A stretch of DNA of 64,000 nt from Acidimicrobiia bacterium (GTDB lineage: Bacteria > Actinomycetota > Acidimicrobiia > IMCC26256 > JAMXLJ01), in NCBI GenBank assembly GCA_024281095.1, contig JAMXLJ010000093.1, forward strand, positions 1 to 64,000, in the 5' to 3' direction. Within the stretch, counting starts at the first letter, position 1. Every line of letters starts with the position of its first letter. Positions 61,911 to 64,000 of the stretch are shown in pieces. The notes below the pieces were generated by a model. The model had not been told where the DNA came from, made no database searches, and saw only the letters and a program-made list of their open reading frames with translations. A program made the position numbers and the translations under genes.

Positions 61911-63665
61911 TCAGAACTTCAGATCGGAGCGGCAGGCGACGCGCTCCGAAAGGTGTTGCAACTCGACCGCGTCGTCGGTCAACCACTCCTCGTACTGGTA
62001 TGCGGTGAGGAGCGGCTGCTGGAGCGATACCACCAGAGCCTCGTGACCCTCGGCCGGGATCGCATAGCCCTGGAGCACCGTGTGCGCGAGATCGCGCGCT
62101 TCCTCGACGTCGAAGCGCGCGCCGGCAAGGTCGAGACGGATCACCGGGCCATCGCGCTCGAGCCGCCACGATTCGTCACCGAGCGCCCTTCGGATCTGCC
62201 AGAGCAGGGTGCGTACCCGCCCGGGCCACACCGAGGACGCGACGTTGGGCCACAGCCGCTCGGCGAGGGTCTCGCTGTTCACACCGTCGTCGCCGGCGAG
62301 AGCGAGGATGAACACCGCCGCCTCAGCATGGCGCGTCGCGAACTTCACGGGCTTGTCACCGACGAGGATGCGTCCGCGCCCGAACGCGTCGATGCGTAGC
62401 GGCGTGTTGCTCGTCAGCAGGCGCCGGTACGCGGGATCCCGATCCATGAGTTCGATCGCGCGTCGCCTCCATTCCTCCCGGCGCTCCGTGTCGACGTCGG
62501 TCAGGAGACGTGCGACGCAGGCCTGCACGTAGCGCGAGTGCGCCTCGGCGGCAAGGCCCAGCGCCTCGTTGAGCACGGCGCGCGCTTGGTTCAGCTGGCC
62601 CGCGTGTCGCCGACACTGTGCCAGCGCGAGCAGGATCCAGGCCCGCTCCATTGCGTTGGTGTCCTGCTCGAGAAGCGAGGTGAAACTGTGCGCCGCGGCG
62701 TCGAAGTTTCCCGAGTACAAATCGGCGATCGCGAGTGCCCGCCGGGCCCACCGCAACCAGAAGTCGTTGCGCATGACGTCGGAGAAGTAGTCGATGGCGA
62801 GGTTCGCGTCGGCCGTTGAGCGCGGCGCGTTCCACATCGCGCACGACTCCGCCCGCATGATCCGGATGATCCCGGTGAACCAATCGGTGCCGGCCGCCTG
62901 CGACATCCGCAGCGCGGAATCGAACATCGCCTCCGCGCTCGCGCGCCTGCTGCGCTGCGCGTACAGCACCCCGAGACCCGCCTCGACGAGCGCGGCCTCG
63001 AGCCGCTGATCCGGATCGAGGATCTCGCAGTACACGCGCCGTGCGGTCGTGAGGAGCGTCTCCCCTCGGGCGAAGTCGCCCATCCACATGCTGAAGAACC
63101 CGAGATACAGCAGGCTGACGCCCTCGCCGCGGCGGTTGCGTCGCTGCCGCGCGAACGCGAGCGCGTGCTCCGCTGTCGCGAAGGCCTCGTGCACGCGCCC
63201 GTCTTGATAGGCGGCGAGCGCGAGATGCGCGAGCGCGACCTCGCTCAAGGGACCGCCGTCTTCGCCCAGGTACTCGCGCGCCTGTCGCCACCACTCCGCG
63301 GCTTCGCCGAAGTCACCCCGCCGTATCGCCGCCCTCGCACGCACGTACGCCACATGACCGAGCCCGCGTTCGTTTCCGTCGCGCCAGAACTCGTCTTCGG
63401 CGGACATGAGGAGGTGATCGAGAAGCTGATTGGTGCCGCCGGTCGGTGCTTGCAGCGCGGCAGCGGCGACCACCGAGCCCCACGGATGACCGTCGAGATC
63501 CCTCAGGTCCAGCCCCGTGAGCCAGGGCGCGACGCTCTCAGGACGCCCCGCGGCGATGAGGTCGGGCGCGAGACGGTCGAGCTCCTCGAGGACGTCTTCG
63601 CGTGCACGCTCGTCTGCGTCCGGCAGCACCGGCGGCATCACCTCGTCCTGGCTCTCGGAATCCAT
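61911..63665 (-). CDS. TPR-containing transcriptional regulator with OmpR/SARP-type winged helix
   Basis: 584 aa. The N-terminal two-thirds (about 40-400) is an array of TPR-like helical repeats ('AYVRARAAIRRGDFGEAAEWWRQA', 'ALAAYQDGRVHEAFATAEHAL', 'WILLALAQCRRHAGQLNQARAVLNEAL'). The C-terminal part ('FGRGRILVGDKPVKFATRHAEAAVFILAL', 'AERLWPNVASSVWPGRVRTLLWQIRRALG') is a SARP/OmpR-like DNA-binding domain in an unusual C-terminal position. It ends 17 bp from the convergent PAP2 gene. Target genes unknown; see the direct repeats 300 bp upstream. Confidence 0.8.
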   Translation of the reverse strand: MDSESQDEVMPPVLPDADERAREDVLEELDRLAPDLIAAGRPESVAPWLTGLDLRDLDGHPWGSVVAAAALQAPTGGTNQLLDHLLMSAEDEFWRDGNERGLGHVAYVRARAAIRRGDFGEAAEWWRQAREYLGEDGGPLSEVALAHLALAAYQDGRVHEAFATAEHALAFARQRRNRRGEGVSLLYLGFFSMWMGDFARGETLLTTARRVYCEILDPDQRLEAALVEAGLGVLYAQRSRRASAEAMFDSALRMSQAAGTDWFTGIIRIMRAESCAMWNAPRSTADANLAIDYFSDVMRNDFWLRWARRALAIADLYSGNFDAAAHSFTSLLEQDTNAMERAWILLALAQCRRHAGQLNQARAVLNEALGLAAEAHSRYVQACVARLLTDVDTERREEWRRRAIELMDRDPAYRRLLTSNTPLRIDAFGRGRILVGDKPVKFATRHAEAAVFILALAGDDGVNSETLAERLWPNVASSVWPGRVRTLLWQIRRALGDESWRLERDGPVIRLDLAGARFDVEEARDLAHTVLQGYAIPAEGHEALVVSLQQPLLTAYQYEEWLTDDAVELQHLSERVACRSDLKF

Positions 63666-63847
63666 CCCGTCAACACCCTGACGAGGCGTTCAGGATCGAC
63701 GTTCGGCTGCGCTGAGCACTGCGCCGACGGCCGGACCGGCATCGTGCGGGCCTGCCGCCTCATCGGCTGGCTCCGATCGCTGACGAAATCCCACGGGCAC
63801 AATCCACTCGGTTCGCCTGACACAGCCGTCAATGGGTCTGAGGGGTC

Positions 63848-63874
63848 GGGGTGGCGTGCAGCGCACGCCACCCC
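63848..63874. terminator. Perfect 12 bp hairpin
   Basis: GGGGTGGCGTGC-agc-GCACGCCACCCC, 3 nt loop. Typical of GC-rich actinobacterial terminators. Confidence 0.6.
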
Positions 63875-63961
63875 CGGTCCCTCCTGCCCGCCGCCCAGAT
63901 GCCCACATGACCATGCCCGTCTCCGGGCTTCATCGGTAATGCAAGAACTTTCCCGCTTCAC

Positions 63962-63991
63962 GTCAAAGTCGCGTCAAAGAGCACGTCAGCG
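63962..63991 (+). promoter_or_regulatory. Candidate SARP/OmpR-type operator repeats
   Basis: GTCAAAG occurs at 63962 and 63973 (11 bp period), with a weaker GTCAGCG at 63985. Heptamer direct repeats spaced by one helical turn are the usual binding pattern of SARP/OmpR regulators, and the nearest such protein is the TPR regulator 300 bp away. Confidence 0.4.
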
Positions 63992-64000
63992 GCGCGCAGG

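Larger units (their letters stand above)
63666..64000. other. Intergenic region at window edge
   Basis: 335 bp without a gene. It contains a perfect 12 bp hairpin, GGGGTGGCGTGC-agc-GCACGCCACCCC (63848-63874), likely a terminator without T tract for a gene beyond the edge, and three direct repeats GTCAAAG, GTCAAAG, GTCAGCG (63962-63991). Confidence 0.55.

Noticed and set aside
1-64000. tRNA, rRNA, CRISPR arrays, transposases, integrases, phage genes
   Set aside because: None seen on either strand; the small repeats found do not resemble any of these.

Overview
The window is a 64 kb piece of a high-GC actinobacterial chromosome. Supporting signs are very high G+C at third codon positions, many GTG and some TTG starts, a mycothiol-dependent formaldehyde dehydrogenase, two F420/FMN-type LLM oxidoreductases, a membrane-anchored sunset-type protein, and a leucine attenuator with a short leader peptide. 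The mix (copper amine oxidase, phosphoketolase, LLM enzymes, many leaderless starts) is compatible with Acidimicrobiia or a relative, but that is inference; no rRNA or other taxonomic marker is present. No tRNA, rRNA, CRISPR array, insertion sequence, prophage or replication origin was seen. The window looks like ordinary chromosome with no imported island.

Layout. 0-5.6 kb is amino-acid biosynthesis: the end of leuD, leuA with a transcription attenuator, a small anchored protein, serA and an aspartate aminotransferase. 5.7-11.8 kb holds a D,D-carboxypeptidase, a DEAD-box helicase, a glyoxalase-like protein, an EEP-family hydrolase, and the mycothiol detoxification pair (mscR plus an MBL hydrolase) with a lipoprotein and a 24-residue membrane peptide between them. 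11.8-19.3 kb is a cell-surface region: a glucosaminidase with a repeat tail, an LPFTG-anchored small protein, a secreted duplicated-repeat protein, a beta-helix protein, a Tat-exported phosphoesterase and an L,D-transpeptidase. 19.5-25.1 kb has a haloalkane dehalogenase facing a four-gene run (amidohydrolase, active M24 peptidase, M24 pseudoenzyme, di-iron ferritin-like protein). 25.2-31.4 kb has a second beta-helix protein with a structured leader, two CRP-like proteins, lysS and a copper amine oxidase. 31.4-38.3 kb has membrane and envelope genes (GT39 and GT87-type glycosyltransferases, a fatty-acid hydroxylase family protein, a GAF sensor, a second glucosaminidase). 38.3-49 kb mixes catabolic-looking genes (two LLM enzymes, alpha/beta hydrolase, VOC protein, SDR, enoyl-CoA hydratase) with a primary-type sigma factor. 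49-57.3 kb has a GGDEF-EAL protein, a ketosynthase, phosphoketolase and a diguanylate cyclase. 57.3-64 kb has an exopolysaccharide copolymerase/kinase, an ECF sigma factor, a thioredoxin-like lipoprotein, a PAP2 phosphatase and a TPR regulator.

The most interesting signals are non-coding. (1) A roughly 62 bp hairpin repeat occurs as a tandem pair near 52.0 kb and once near 42.95 kb; six of the seven differences between the copies in the 45 nt core are compensatory base-pair changes. (2) A second palindrome family of about 44 bp sits in two convergent gene gaps (20.4 and 40.45 kb), again with compensatory changes. (3) At least fourteen genes have a TANNNT box 6-9 nt before the start codon, implying leaderless transcripts; one divergent pair has start codons only 25 bp apart with overlapping antiparallel -10 boxes. 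(4) Structured leaders precede leuA (attenuator), a beta-helix gene, a ketosynthase gene and the sigma factor gene. All of this was read by eye; no folding or database search was run.
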